Program-made: the position numbers and the translations under genes
Shown: positions 6,864 to 13,793 of the stretch, piece after piece
How positions within the stretch are numbered: the stretch's first letter is position 1
How the letters are laid out: each line of letters begins with the position of its first letter
NCBI RefSeq assembly: GCF_030547545.1
Contig: NZ_JAUOQE010000040.1
Location: forward strand, 1 to 34,238
DNA length: 34,238 bases
Origin: Amphritea sp. 1_MG-2023
GTDB taxonomy: Bacteria; Pseudomonadota; Gammaproteobacteria; Pseudomonadales; Balneatricaceae
Direction: 5' to 3'
The notes under the pieces: model-generated
Seen by the model: only the letters and a program-made list of their open reading frames with translations
Databases searched by the model: none
What the model was told of the DNA's origin: nothing

Positions 6864-8459
6864 TCAGAGTTTGAATTGTTGGGCGCGTTTCTCGAGTTCA
6901 TCGGCGAGTTTACTGATTTGCGTCGAGATGGCCGATAGACGCAGTACGCGTTCTTTAGCTTGATCGCTACCTGCATTAATCTCATTTACGGCCCCCTCGA
7001 TCTCTAGCGTGGCGATACCGCTTTGTTTCACGGAGTCGGAAATGCTGTGATTCGTTTCAGCAATGGCTTCCATCTCTTTTTGAATATTAAAGAGTACCTC
7101 CGATGTTTCCTGTACTTCTTTAACATTCGATTCGGTTTCGGCGCTAGCTTGACCCATGACCTCGGCGGCTCCTTTCGCGTTTTGTTGCAGTGAACCGATA
7201 ATATTGTTGATCTCGACGGTGGCATTTTGAGTGCGTAATGAGAGCGTACGTACTTCATCAGCCACTACCGCAAAGCCGCGTCCCTGTTCCCCTGCACGAG
7301 CGGCTTCGATCGCGGCATTGAGGGCCAGTAAGTTGGTCTGCTCGGCAATATCTTGAATCACGCTCAGCACGGCATCGATGTTATAGCTTTGTTGTTCTAG
7401 CTGCACGATCACATCGGTGGCATGGTTAATCTGTTGTTGTAGCGATTCAATTTTTTTCACCGTGCCTGAGGTTATGTCGACGCCGTTACGCGTTTCTTGT
7501 AGGGCTTTATCAGACGCCTTGATGGTGACATCGGCGGTGGCTGAAACATTCTGAGTAGCACCGTCCATTGCCATCATCGCGTTAGTCACGGCTTCCGCAC
7601 GACTGATCTGTTTGGCGGTACCGGCGTTAGCCAGTTCCGATACATCACTGATCTGTTGGCTGCATTGGCCGAGCATTTCAATCGAATGAACAACATGGCG
7701 GATACTGTCGTGGAAGGTTCTTAGCATGCTATTGAATGAGGCGGACATCTGACCGATTTCGTCATTCGAGCTAATTTCCAATTGCTGAGTTAAGTCGGCG
7801 TTTTGTTCGATATTGCGGATGGTCTGATTCATGGTGTTGATGGGTTTAATGACGATACGATGAATCATCCAGCCGACCAAGAATAAGGCGGCGATAAATA
7901 GGCCGAGTTCAACTAAGGCAATATTACGAATATTGGTAAAAATATGCTGGTCAATTTTGTCGAAGCTATAGGTCACTCGCACCGCACCAAGAATGGTGCC
8001 CTCTTCAACGGGGTGACAGGTAAGACAGTTGGTGCCTTTATAATTAGAACTAGCGCGCATCGGGCGAACCACCGTCATGCGGTGGCCCTCTTCATCGTCC
8101 AGTTCAACCGCGATGCTTTCTCCGTTCATGGCTCGCTTATCTAGGTCATCCTGAATATATGAATCGGGTGTGCCCTCGCCATACATAGCCGCCACGGGCT
8201 CACCGCGAATAATGCGTGCCTCGGTCAACTCTGGGTTGCTGAGAATCTTGGCTTGAAGTGTTTGCCGGTTGGCCATCGCGCCGCTCAGCATCATGATATT
8301 AATACTGTCAAAGTAGGCGTCGGCGGTATTTTGAGTGTTTTTTAGGGCGATATCAGAAGAAAGATTGGTCTCACTTCGATATATAACCGATATGGAGGAG
8401 GCCAGTACGATTAAAAAAACAAATGCTAGGCTGAGGTTTACTTTTGTTTGAATCGGCAT
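6864..8459 (-). CDS. Methyl-accepting chemotaxis protein with periplasmic CxxCH motif
   Basis: 531 aa transmembrane receptor. Order: TM1 about 9-27; periplasmic sensor 28-179; TM2 about 180-199; HAMP about 200-253; coiled-coil signalling domain with the conserved hairpin tip (residues about 371-405, AEQTNLLALNAAIEAARAGE then GRGFAVVADEVRTL), which binds CheA/CheW. The sensor contains Cys145-Leu-Thr-Cys148-His149, the covalent heme c attachment signature, in a short stretch that is otherwise like the single-heme, PAS-like sensor domains (DUF3365/Tll0287 type) of some Geobacter and marine receptors. It therefore probably senses redox state or a gas/ligand at heme; the ligand is not deducible. 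No C-terminal CheR/CheB pentapeptide is present (ends QQFKL). No che genes are nearby. Confidence 0.9.
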   Translation of the reverse strand: MPIQTKVNLSLAFVFLIVLASSISVIYRSETNLSSDIALKNTQNTADAYFDSINIMMLSGAMANRQTLQAKILSNPELTEARIIRGEPVAAMYGEGTPDSYIQDDLDKRAMNGESIAVELDDEEGHRMTVVRPMRASSNYKGTNCLTCHPVEEGTILGAVRVTYSFDKIDQHIFTNIRNIALVELGLFIAALFLVGWMIHRIVIKPINTMNQTIRNIEQNADLTQQLEISSNDEIGQMSASFNSMLRTFHDSIRHVVHSIEMLGQCSQQISDVSELANAGTAKQISRAEAVTNAMMAMDGATQNVSATADVTIKASDKALQETRNGVDITSGTVKKIESLQQQINHATDVIVQLEQQSYNIDAVLSVIQDIAEQTNLLALNAAIEAARAGEQGRGFAVVADEVRTLSLRTQNATVEINNIIGSLQQNAKGAAEVMGQASAETESNVKEVQETSEVLFNIQKEMEAIAETNHSISDSVKQSGIATLEIEGAVNEINAGSDQAKERVLRLSAISTQISKLADELEKRAQQFKL

Positions 8460-9036
8460 GTTTTATTATCCGAGTGGTTATCGTCATCTGATTGGCCCCT
8501 AATATACCTTGATGTGATCAGTGGAGCGATAATCTGTGTCAGCATTTTGAGTACTAATCTGTCTTGTTTGTGTTACTTAGGGCCATCAATCAGGATGATC
8601 AACACAGGCATCTGTATGCTGACGCTGCCTGGACTTAATCTATTTGTGACAGGAAGGATTACCGGCAAGCATCTGGTCTGGGTTATTAAGGCTTGTCTGC
8701 CGTGGTTATACTTGCTGTTAATGCGCATTAATTATGTAGCGAAAATATCGTTATTTTTTCGGAATATATCGATCATTTGAAAGGTTATTGAGGTGCCTAT
8801 GCAGACGTTACCTATTGTCTAGAAAGAGAATTTATTGTTTTTCAAGGTCGCTGATAACGGCCTTTTTTGTATGAATTTTTCTCCGATTACCCCTAAATTA
8901 CTGACTTTGAGTCTCATGGCTTGTTTTCATGAACTATATTTTGAATTAGAGGGAACGATCAAAGGAAGCAGCGTCATCTGACGTTAAAGGCTTTATAAGA
9001 AGGAGATAAGGGTTACCTTTTAGAGGGGAAGTACAG
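8460..9036. other. Intergenic region between the chemoreceptor and the sigma-54 activator
   Basis: About 580 bp between divergent genes; it must hold both promoters. An open frame 8448-8780 on the plus strand starts at TTG, has no RBS and reads like non-coding sequence, so I do not call it. A terminator-like hairpin at 8844-8870 stands on the plus strand with no convincing gene before it, which leaves room for an unrecognised small RNA. No sigma-28 or -24/-12 promoter was found here with confidence. Confidence 0.4.
8844..8870 (+). terminator. Orphan terminator-like hairpin
   Basis: AAGGTC (8844-8849) pairs with GGCCTT (8859-8864) with one G/U pair, 9-nt loop, followed by TTTT. It points along the plus strand, 170 bp before the activator gene. 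Confidence 0.5.
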
Positions 9037-10413
9037 GTGAGTACTCAGCAAATGGAGTCTCGGTTACGGCCGGTTTTATATATCATAATTCAAAATAATA
9101 AAGATGCAGAACAGGTAATATCCATTCCTGGGTGGGATGTAAAAGAAGTTAGGAGTATTGAAAGTGCACAAGCTTGCATTGCTACGCAGCAATACGATGT
9201 TGGCCTGATTCAGCTGGAAGAGACGAGCGGAAAAATGCTTCAGGCCATGGAGACATTGATCACTCAGCATCGAGCGATAGAATGGGTCGTTTTGACCAAT
9301 GAGGCGTGCTTACAGCAGACGCCTTTCTGTAAGTTTATTCGTGAAACCTGCTATGACTACGTGACGTTGCCGCTAAGTGATTCAGAATATACTCGGTTAC
9401 TCTTTACGTTGGGACATGCTTACGGCATGGCTCGGCTGACGCAAGATGACGGTGAGTCGACTGACGATGAATATGAAATGGTGGGCTGTAGTCCGTCGAT
9501 GATGAAGCTGTTTGGCGCGATTAGACGAGTGGCGAGTGTCGATGCTTCGGTTTTAATTTGTGGCGAAAGTGGCACGGGAAAGGAGCTGATCGCACATGCT
9601 ATCCATGAGCGTTCTAGTCGAGCCTCAATGCCTTTTGTCGCGGTCAACTGTGGCGCTATTCCAGAGAACCTCATTCAGTCTGAACTGTTTGGCTATGAAA
9701 AAGGCGCGTTTACCGGTGCGAATAAGCAGAAACTAGGTCAGATTGAGGTTGCTTCTGGAGGCACGCTTTTTTTAGATGAGGTGGGTGATCTGCCATACGA
9801 TATGCAAGTGAATCTACTACGTTTTTTGCAGGAGCAGGTGATTCAGCGGCTCGGCGGTAATGAAGAGATATGTGTGGATGTTCGAGTGTTAGCGGCGACC
9901 AATATTGACCTTGATGCTGCGGTTAAACAGGGGCGGTTTCGCGAGGACCTTCTGTATCGCTTAAATGTTTTGCAGCTTTCGCCTCCGGCGCTACGTGATA
10001 GGGAGGGTGATATTGAGGTGATGGCACGTTTCTTCTTTGACCGTTTTGTCTCAGAAGGTCAGGCGCGGCTTAAAGGGTTTTCTCAACAGGCTTTGTTAGC
10101 GATGCAGCAATATAGCTGGCCTGGTAATGTCAGGGAACTTATTAATCGGGTGCGTCGTGCGATTGTTATGTGTGATGGGCGCCTTATCACGCCGGAAGAC
10201 TTAGGGTTAGCTGATGGGGTGGCGACTGAGGTTATTACATCCTTAGAGGATGCTAGAGAGCTGGCGGAGAAAGAGGCGATTACTCATGCGGTACAGTATT
10301 GTCGTCATAATATGACTCAGTCGGCGAAGTTGTTGGGGGTTTCCCGTGTAACGTTGTATCGAATGATGGAAAAATATTCACTTGGGCTATCGATGGAGAC
10401 ATCGGTCAAGTAA
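9037..10413 (+). CDS. VpsR-like sigma-54 dependent transcriptional activator
   Basis: 458 aa. Residues 1-130 form a receiver-like domain in which the phospho-acceptor position is not Asp (DVGLIQLEE), so it is unlikely to be a normal phosphorylated receiver. Residues about 147-385 are an AAA+ domain: Walker A GESGTGKE (176-183), intact GAFTGA loop (223-228) for contacting sigma-54, Walker B GGTLFLDEVGDL (241-252). The C-terminus is a Fis-type helix-turn-helix (AKLLGVSRVTLYRMMEKY). Overall layout and the N- and C-terminal sequences resemble Vibrio VpsR, a c-di-GMP-responsive biofilm regulator, which itself lacks a proper GAFTGA. Start: GTG at 9037 with AGAGGGGAAG just upstream. A terminator separates it from the fap operon, which has a -24/-12 promoter; activating that operon is the obvious inference. 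Confidence 0.9.
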   Translation: MSTQQMESRLRPVLYIIIQNNKDAEQVISIPGWDVKEVRSIESAQACIATQQYDVGLIQLEETSGKMLQAMETLITQHRAIEWVVLTNEACLQQTPFCKFIRETCYDYVTLPLSDSEYTRLLFTLGHAYGMARLTQDDGESTDDEYEMVGCSPSMMKLFGAIRRVASVDASVLICGESGTGKELIAHAIHERSSRASMPFVAVNCGAIPENLIQSELFGYEKGAFTGANKQKLGQIEVASGGTLFLDEVGDLPYDMQVNLLRFLQEQVIQRLGGNEEICVDVRVLAATNIDLDAAVKQGRFREDLLYRLNVLQLSPPALRDREGDIEVMARFFFDRFVSEGQARLKGFSQQALLAMQQYSWPGNVRELINRVRRAIVMCDGRLITPEDLGLADGVATEVITSLEDARELAEKEAITHAVQYCRHNMTQSAKLLGVSRVTLYRMMEKYSLGLSMETSVK

Positions 10414-10430
10414 GTGACGGGTTCGTTTTA

Positions 10431-10455
10431 AAACCGCCAGTGGCGGTTTTTTTTT
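10431..10455 (+). terminator. Terminator of the activator gene
   Basis: AAACCGCC (10431-10438), loop AGT, GGCGGTTT (10442-10449) and a run of Ts to 10455: a strong rho-independent terminator 17 bp after the stop, separating the regulator from the amyloid operon. Confidence 0.92.
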
Positions 10456-10574
10456 GCGCCTAAATCGTTGTTCGTTAAGCGTTTTTAGCGACTGTTTCCG
10501 TAGAGTTACATGTTTGTTTTTGTTCTTAAGTATTTGATTATAAAGTTTTTTATTGTATTTGCTTGTTTGGCTGT

Positions 10575-10604
10575 AACATCGCTGCAACAGTGATGTTTTT
10601 TTTT
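10575..10604 (+). promoter_or_regulatory. 10-bp dyad with T-run upstream of the fap promoter (enhancer or terminator)
   Basis: AACATCGCTG (10575-10584) and CAGTGATGTT (10588-10597) form a near-perfect inverted repeat (one G/U) around CAA, followed by eight Ts. Its position, about 90-115 bp before the predicted transcription start, is where sigma-54 activators bind their enhancers. The T-run alternatively makes it a second terminator. Confidence 0.45.
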
Positions 10605-10664
10605 GTGGCCTTCGGTGCATCGGCTGACTCAAAAACTATTTTAGTAACAAGAAGATAACATTTT

Positions 10665-10680
10665 TGGCCCTGTAATTGCT
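10665..10680 (+). promoter_or_regulatory. Sigma-54 (-24/-12) promoter of the fap operon
   Basis: TGGCCCTGTAATTGCT matches the consensus TGGCAC-N5-TTGCW with the invariant GG and GC at the exact required spacing. Predicted transcription start is about 10691, some 30 bp before the first start codon. It lies downstream of a gene for a GAFTGA-containing activator. Confidence 0.82.
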
Positions 10681-10721
10681 GTATTGGAAGTGACAGTAAT
10701 CTATTTCAACAGGTGATCAGC

Positions 10722-11081
10722 ATGATCAAATGTCTTCTACAGACCCTCAAGATAAAAGTAATGGCAAGTGCTTTGCTGTTACTGATAGGGCTGTGGCAGT
10801 CACCTGTAGCAATAGCTGATCAACCGAAAGGTGCTCTTCTGGCGACGTTTGCAAATGATATGCATGTTGTTTTATTTGCAGCCGAGCAGGAAGAGCTTTC
10901 AGAGAGTCAGCTTAGCAATATTCGCGGCACCGGAGTTAATGTCGCGATGCCCGATCCACAGATCGATTTAAGTGTGATTCTTTGGGATGAATGCGATGTC
11001 AAGAAGGGAACTCGTTATACCTCAGGTTATGACAATTCAGTTGTAACCGTTGAAGTCTATTTGGGAGGGACGTTGAAATGA
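10722..11081 (+). CDS. fapA: FapA-position protein with LSxxxLxxIRG motif
   Basis: 119 aa from the ATG at 10722 (AGGTG six bases upstream; a GTG at 10713 is possible but lacks an RBS). It has a long N-terminal signal region with hydrophobic core 15-31 (signal peptide likely ending near AIA). Residues 59-69, LSESQLSNIRG, match the LSxxELxxIxG signature of leaders cut by C39 peptidases. The remainder is a short beta-rich stretch (IDLSVILW..., VVTVEVYLGGTLK) without cysteine pairs or amyloid repeats. First gene of the operon, so named fapA by position; FapA in Pseudomonas influences the FapB/FapC composition of fibrils. Sequence homology to Pseudomonas FapA is not certain from inspection. The stop overlaps the next start by 4 bp (ATGA), indicating translational coupling. 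Confidence 0.65.
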   Translation: MIKCLLQTLKIKVMASALLLLIGLWQSPVAIADQPKGALLATFANDMHVVLFAAEQEELSESQLSNIRGTGVNVAMPDPQIDLSVILWDECDVKKGTRYTSGYDNSVVTVEVYLGGTLK

Positions 11082-11707
11082 AACGTGCTCTCTATGTTCG
11101 AACTGTAAATTGCTTATTGATGCTACTGATGGCGACCAGTGTGGCTGCCGAAACGCCGTTAGCGGCAAAGCAATTTGAAGGCAGTAATCAGGCAGTGATT
11201 AGTGACTTTGCGCTTGAGGGAAGTCGTGGCGTTATCGGTGTCAATATTGTCGCCGGCGATGCTAATGCTCAATTAAATGCGCGTGCGCTTGCCGTCAGTA
11301 TTGGCCAGGGGGTGGGTGCCAGTGCAAGGATCAAAGTGTCACAACATGTTGGCTTTCCCAGTGGGGGGGCTGATTCAGCAGTCAGTTTGATTGAAGGCGA
11401 CTCATTTTCGAATGCGTCAGGCCTTATATCTGTCAACCATGCGAGTGGTTCCGGTAATGCTCAACTTAATGATGTCGCTATTGGGTTTGCGCTTGGCGGG
11501 GTGGCGGTGACTGAAAGTGAGTTAAATCTCACGGTAACCGGCCAGCCTGTCGCGCTTTCTGAGAACTCTAGCACGATGCAACACCGTGAGGTGTCGATTG
11601 GAGAGGGAGCATTTAATGGTAGCAGCGGTTTAGTGCAGATTAATCAACTGGCCGGTTCAGGTAATGCAACACGTAATAGTTTTGGTCTCAGCGTTTCGCT
11701 GGACTAA
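11078..11707 (+). CDS. fapB: FapB-like minor functional amyloid subunit
   Basis: 209 aa with a signal peptide (to about residue 24, SVAAE). Three imperfect amyloid repeats are visible around residues 44-72, 108-136 and 176-204, with the shared core G-x-I-x-V-N-x-x-A-G-x-x-N-A-x-x-N (for example GVIGVNIVAGDANAQLN, GLISVNHASGSGNAQLN). In Pseudomonas FapB has this three-repeat layout and acts as fibril nucleator beside FapC. It is exported through the inner membrane and then presumably via FapF. RBS GGAGG inside the end of fapA. The mature part contains no cysteine, whereas I recall a CxxC at the C-terminus of Pseudomonas FapB/FapC, so this is a divergent branch. Confidence 0.82.
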   Translation: MKRALYVRTVNCLLMLLMATSVAAETPLAAKQFEGSNQAVISDFALEGSRGVIGVNIVAGDANAQLNARALAVSIGQGVGASARIKVSQHVGFPSGGADSAVSLIEGDSFSNASGLISVNHASGSGNAQLNDVAIGFALGGVAVTESELNLTVTGQPVALSENSSTMQHREVSIGEGAFNGSSGLVQINQLAGSGNATRNSFGLSVSLD

Positions 11708-11716
11708 AAAAATGAC

Positions 11717-11734
11717 TATCGGATATTCCCGATA
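11717..11734 (+). other. Small hairpin between fapB and fapC
   Basis: TATCGG (11717-11722) / CCGATA (11729-11734) with loop ATATTC, no T-run, 24 bp before the fapC start. Such a stem just ahead of the major subunit gene could protect a processed fapC mRNA. Confidence 0.45.
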
Positions 11735-11758
11735 AGAATAAAAACAAGGAGAAGGACC

Positions 11759-12967
11759 ATGAAACACGTATTTAAATTAGCTCCTCTTGCCGTCGCAGTG
11801 GCTGCGTTCAGTTTTACCGGTATCGCTTCGGCAGTTGATAATGGTGATGGCCCGCGTCATCACATGAAAGAGGGCGCAAAGCTAAGTAAAATGGTGAGTG
11901 TTCAAAAACATGTTAAGTATGCTGGTGAGGTTGCTATTGACGGCAATATCACGGTTGACTCGTTGGGCATGGCGGTGATTGATCAGAAGCAGAGCAGTGA
12001 TGACAACACCACCGGGAATGATCGAGTCGATAATAACGCGACGGTCGATGGTAATGCGCTAAACGGTTCGTCAGGTAATATCGGTGTCAACGTCAGTGCT
12101 GGGGATAATAACGTACAAAGTAATGCGACCGCGTTAGCGGCGGCAGATGAGAGTTTTGTCTTTGGTTCTGCCGATGCTGAAATCTTTGTTGATCAGCAGG
12201 CGAGTAATAATACCGCTACTAATGTGGGGACTATCAATAATGCTACGTTTGCTAGCAATGCCCTGCAAGACGCTCGAGGCAATATCGGCGTTAACATTGC
12301 CGCGGGTAGTAGCAACGTACAAGCCAACTCGTTTGCCGCTTCAGTGGCGTCAGGCTCCATGGGTGAAGCAACCGTTGCGGTGGATCAGCACACTCAAGGT
12401 AATAACACAGCTAACATGCCTGAGGAAACCTTCGAAGTGGCGACTACTCGTTTCAGTGTCGGAGGCAGGCTGAGTGGTAGTTATAATGGCCGTAGTACCT
12501 CGGGTAGTTATAACGGCACCAATTTTGGCGCTGGCTATGCTGGTACATCTACGCAGAGCAATGATGTCTATCCCGAAGTTTGGGACGGTTCTCCTCATGG
12601 ACAGGGAGGGACTTTGGTCGGTCATATCGACTATGACAATCAAGGAGCCGATCCCGGCAAGTTCGAGTTTGATGAGTCAGGCAGAATCGGCCGTTCAAGT
12701 GAAAGTGGTGCGCTGCGCTTTACTGAAGCGGGTAATCAGGCTCTGGCTGGTACATTGACTGGCTCGGCTCAATATATTATTTCTCGTTATGTGCGGCATG
12801 AGAATAATGCTTCGCTGGGTGATAATGTGCTGCGGGGTGGTAAGGGTAATATCGGTGTCAATATCACCGCCGGTACCAGTAACCTTCAGAACAATAGCTT
12901 AGCGATGACGAAGGTCAATGCGTTGGCCGTGTCGGATACACCTGAAACTCCAACAACGCCTGAATAA
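11759..12967 (+). CDS. fapC: FapC-like major functional amyloid subunit
   Basis: 402 aa with signal peptide (about 1-25, ending IASA). Three amyloid repeats at about 91-126, 159-194 and 349-384, each built as N-N-A-T/S-x-x-x-N-A/V-L-x-x-x-x-GNIGVN-(I/V)-x-AG-x-(S/N)-N-(V/L)-Q-x-N. Linker 1 is about 32 residues, linker 2 about 154 and Gly/Ser/Tyr-rich (SGSYNG twice at about 239-253). Three repeats with unequal linkers is the FapC plan; the major fibre component of Pseudomonas biofilm amyloid. No cysteines at all. Strong RBS (AAGGAG) before the ATG at 11759. A 13-bp stem-loop follows the stop. Ends in a Pro/Thr tail. Confidence 0.88.
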   Translation: MKHVFKLAPLAVAVAAFSFTGIASAVDNGDGPRHHMKEGAKLSKMVSVQKHVKYAGEVAIDGNITVDSLGMAVIDQKQSSDDNTTGNDRVDNNATVDGNALNGSSGNIGVNVSAGDNNVQSNATALAAADESFVFGSADAEIFVDQQASNNTATNVGTINNATFASNALQDARGNIGVNIAAGSSNVQANSFAASVASGSMGEATVAVDQHTQGNNTANMPEETFEVATTRFSVGGRLSGSYNGRSTSGSYNGTNFGAGYAGTSTQSNDVYPEVWDGSPHGQGGTLVGHIDYDNQGADPGKFEFDESGRIGRSSESGALRFTEAGNQALAGTLTGSAQYIISRYVRHENNASLGDNVLRGGKGNIGVNITAGTSNLQNNSLAMTKVNALAVSDTPETPTTPE

Positions 12968-12990
12968 CCATCATTCCATGACCAATAAAC

Positions 12991-13020
12991 GAAGTCGGGC
13001 TGATCATTCAGCCTGACTTC
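12991..13020 (+). other. 13-bp stem-loop between fapC and fapD
   Basis: GAAGTCGGGCTGA (12991-13003) pairs with TCAGCCTGACTTC (13008-13020), one G/U, loop TCAT, with no T-run after it. It lies 24 bp after the fapC stop and 27 bp before the fapD start. It most likely acts as an attenuator or 3' stabiliser that makes fapABC mRNA more abundant than fapDEF. Confidence 0.65.
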
Positions 13021-13046
13021 CGGTTTGGAGACGCAGGTATATTGTT

Positions 13047-13772
13047 ATGGCGATACAGCTTTTGTTTGTCAAAATCACTTATTCGATAAAACTAGCCTTA
13101 ACCTTAGTGCTGGTTTTTTGTGCTAATTCCTCCCTACTAGCGGCTCAAATTGAGCTGGCTAATGTCTTACCGGGTAGCTTTGGTTTAAGTAAACCGGTGG
13201 TGAGTATGCGTGAACAGCGCTATCAAAACCTAGTCAGACAGCAGACTGATTTTAGTTGTGGTGCCGCCGCTTTAGCGACGGTGCTGCGCTATGGTTATGG
13301 GTTGCGGGTTACAGAAGAGGATATGCTGGACGGTCTATTTGCCGTCAGTGATATTAATAAGGTTCGCGAACAGGGATTTTCACTGTTAAATATAAAACAC
13401 TATTTGGAGCGAGTAGGTATGCGTGGCCGGGGTTATAAAGTAGAACCGGATACGTTGCTGACGATTAAAATTCCAACCATCGTTTTACTGGATCTTAAAG
13501 GTTATAAGCACTTTGTGGTTTTGAAAAAAACCGAACAAGATTTAGTGTATCTGGCGGATCCCGCATTAGGTAATAAGATCATGCCTAAAGAGGATTTCTT
13601 AACGAGTTGGAATGGCATTGTATTTGCTGTTATTGGCAGAGGGTTTGATAAAACGTCAGTACTCATGAGTCCTCGACCTCAACTAACCGCCCGTACCTTA
13701 AGTAATACATTTGCTCCCTTAAGTGATGCGCAGCTACTGGAATTCGGCTTTCGGCATTCAGAGCTGTTTTAA
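13047..13772 (+). CDS. fapD: FapD-like periplasmic C39 cysteine peptidase
   Basis: 241 aa with an N-terminal signal/anchor (hydrophobic 14-32). Peptidase C39 signature: Q65-x5-C71 (QQTDFSCGAAALATVL), His155 in KGYKHFVVL, Asp171 in LADPALG, giving the Gln/Cys/His/Asp set of the family; all catalytic residues are present. No ABC-transporter parts are attached, so this is a stand-alone C39 domain exported to the periplasm. FapD is needed for Fap amyloid export in Pseudomonas. Candidate substrates here are the two IRG-motif proteins of the same operon. Followed after 21 bp by fapE. Confidence 0.87.
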   Translation: MAIQLLFVKITYSIKLALTLVLVFCANSSLLAAQIELANVLPGSFGLSKPVVSMREQRYQNLVRQQTDFSCGAAALATVLRYGYGLRVTEEDMLDGLFAVSDINKVREQGFSLLNIKHYLERVGMRGRGYKVEPDTLLTIKIPTIVLLDLKGYKHFVVLKKTEQDLVYLADPALGNKIMPKEDFLTSWNGIVFAVIGRGFDKTSVLMSPRPQLTARTLSNTFAPLSDAQLLEFGFRHSELF

Positions 13773-13793
13773 CTTCTCAGTGGGGGAAAGGCA

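Noticed and set aside
8460-8520. Possible sigma-28 promoter for the chemoreceptor on the minus strand (GACGATAA as -10)
   Set aside because: The -35 region at the right distance does not resemble TAAA; too weak to call.
8448-8780. 110-codon hydrophobic open frame on the plus strand
   Set aside because: TTG start inside the chemoreceptor 5' end, no RBS, no recognisable family, and amino-acid composition of translated AT-rich DNA.
10387-10632. 81-codon minus-strand frame over the activator/fap intergenic region
   Set aside because: It covers a terminator and an enhancer-like dyad, is lysine/arginine-rich low-complexity and has no RBS.
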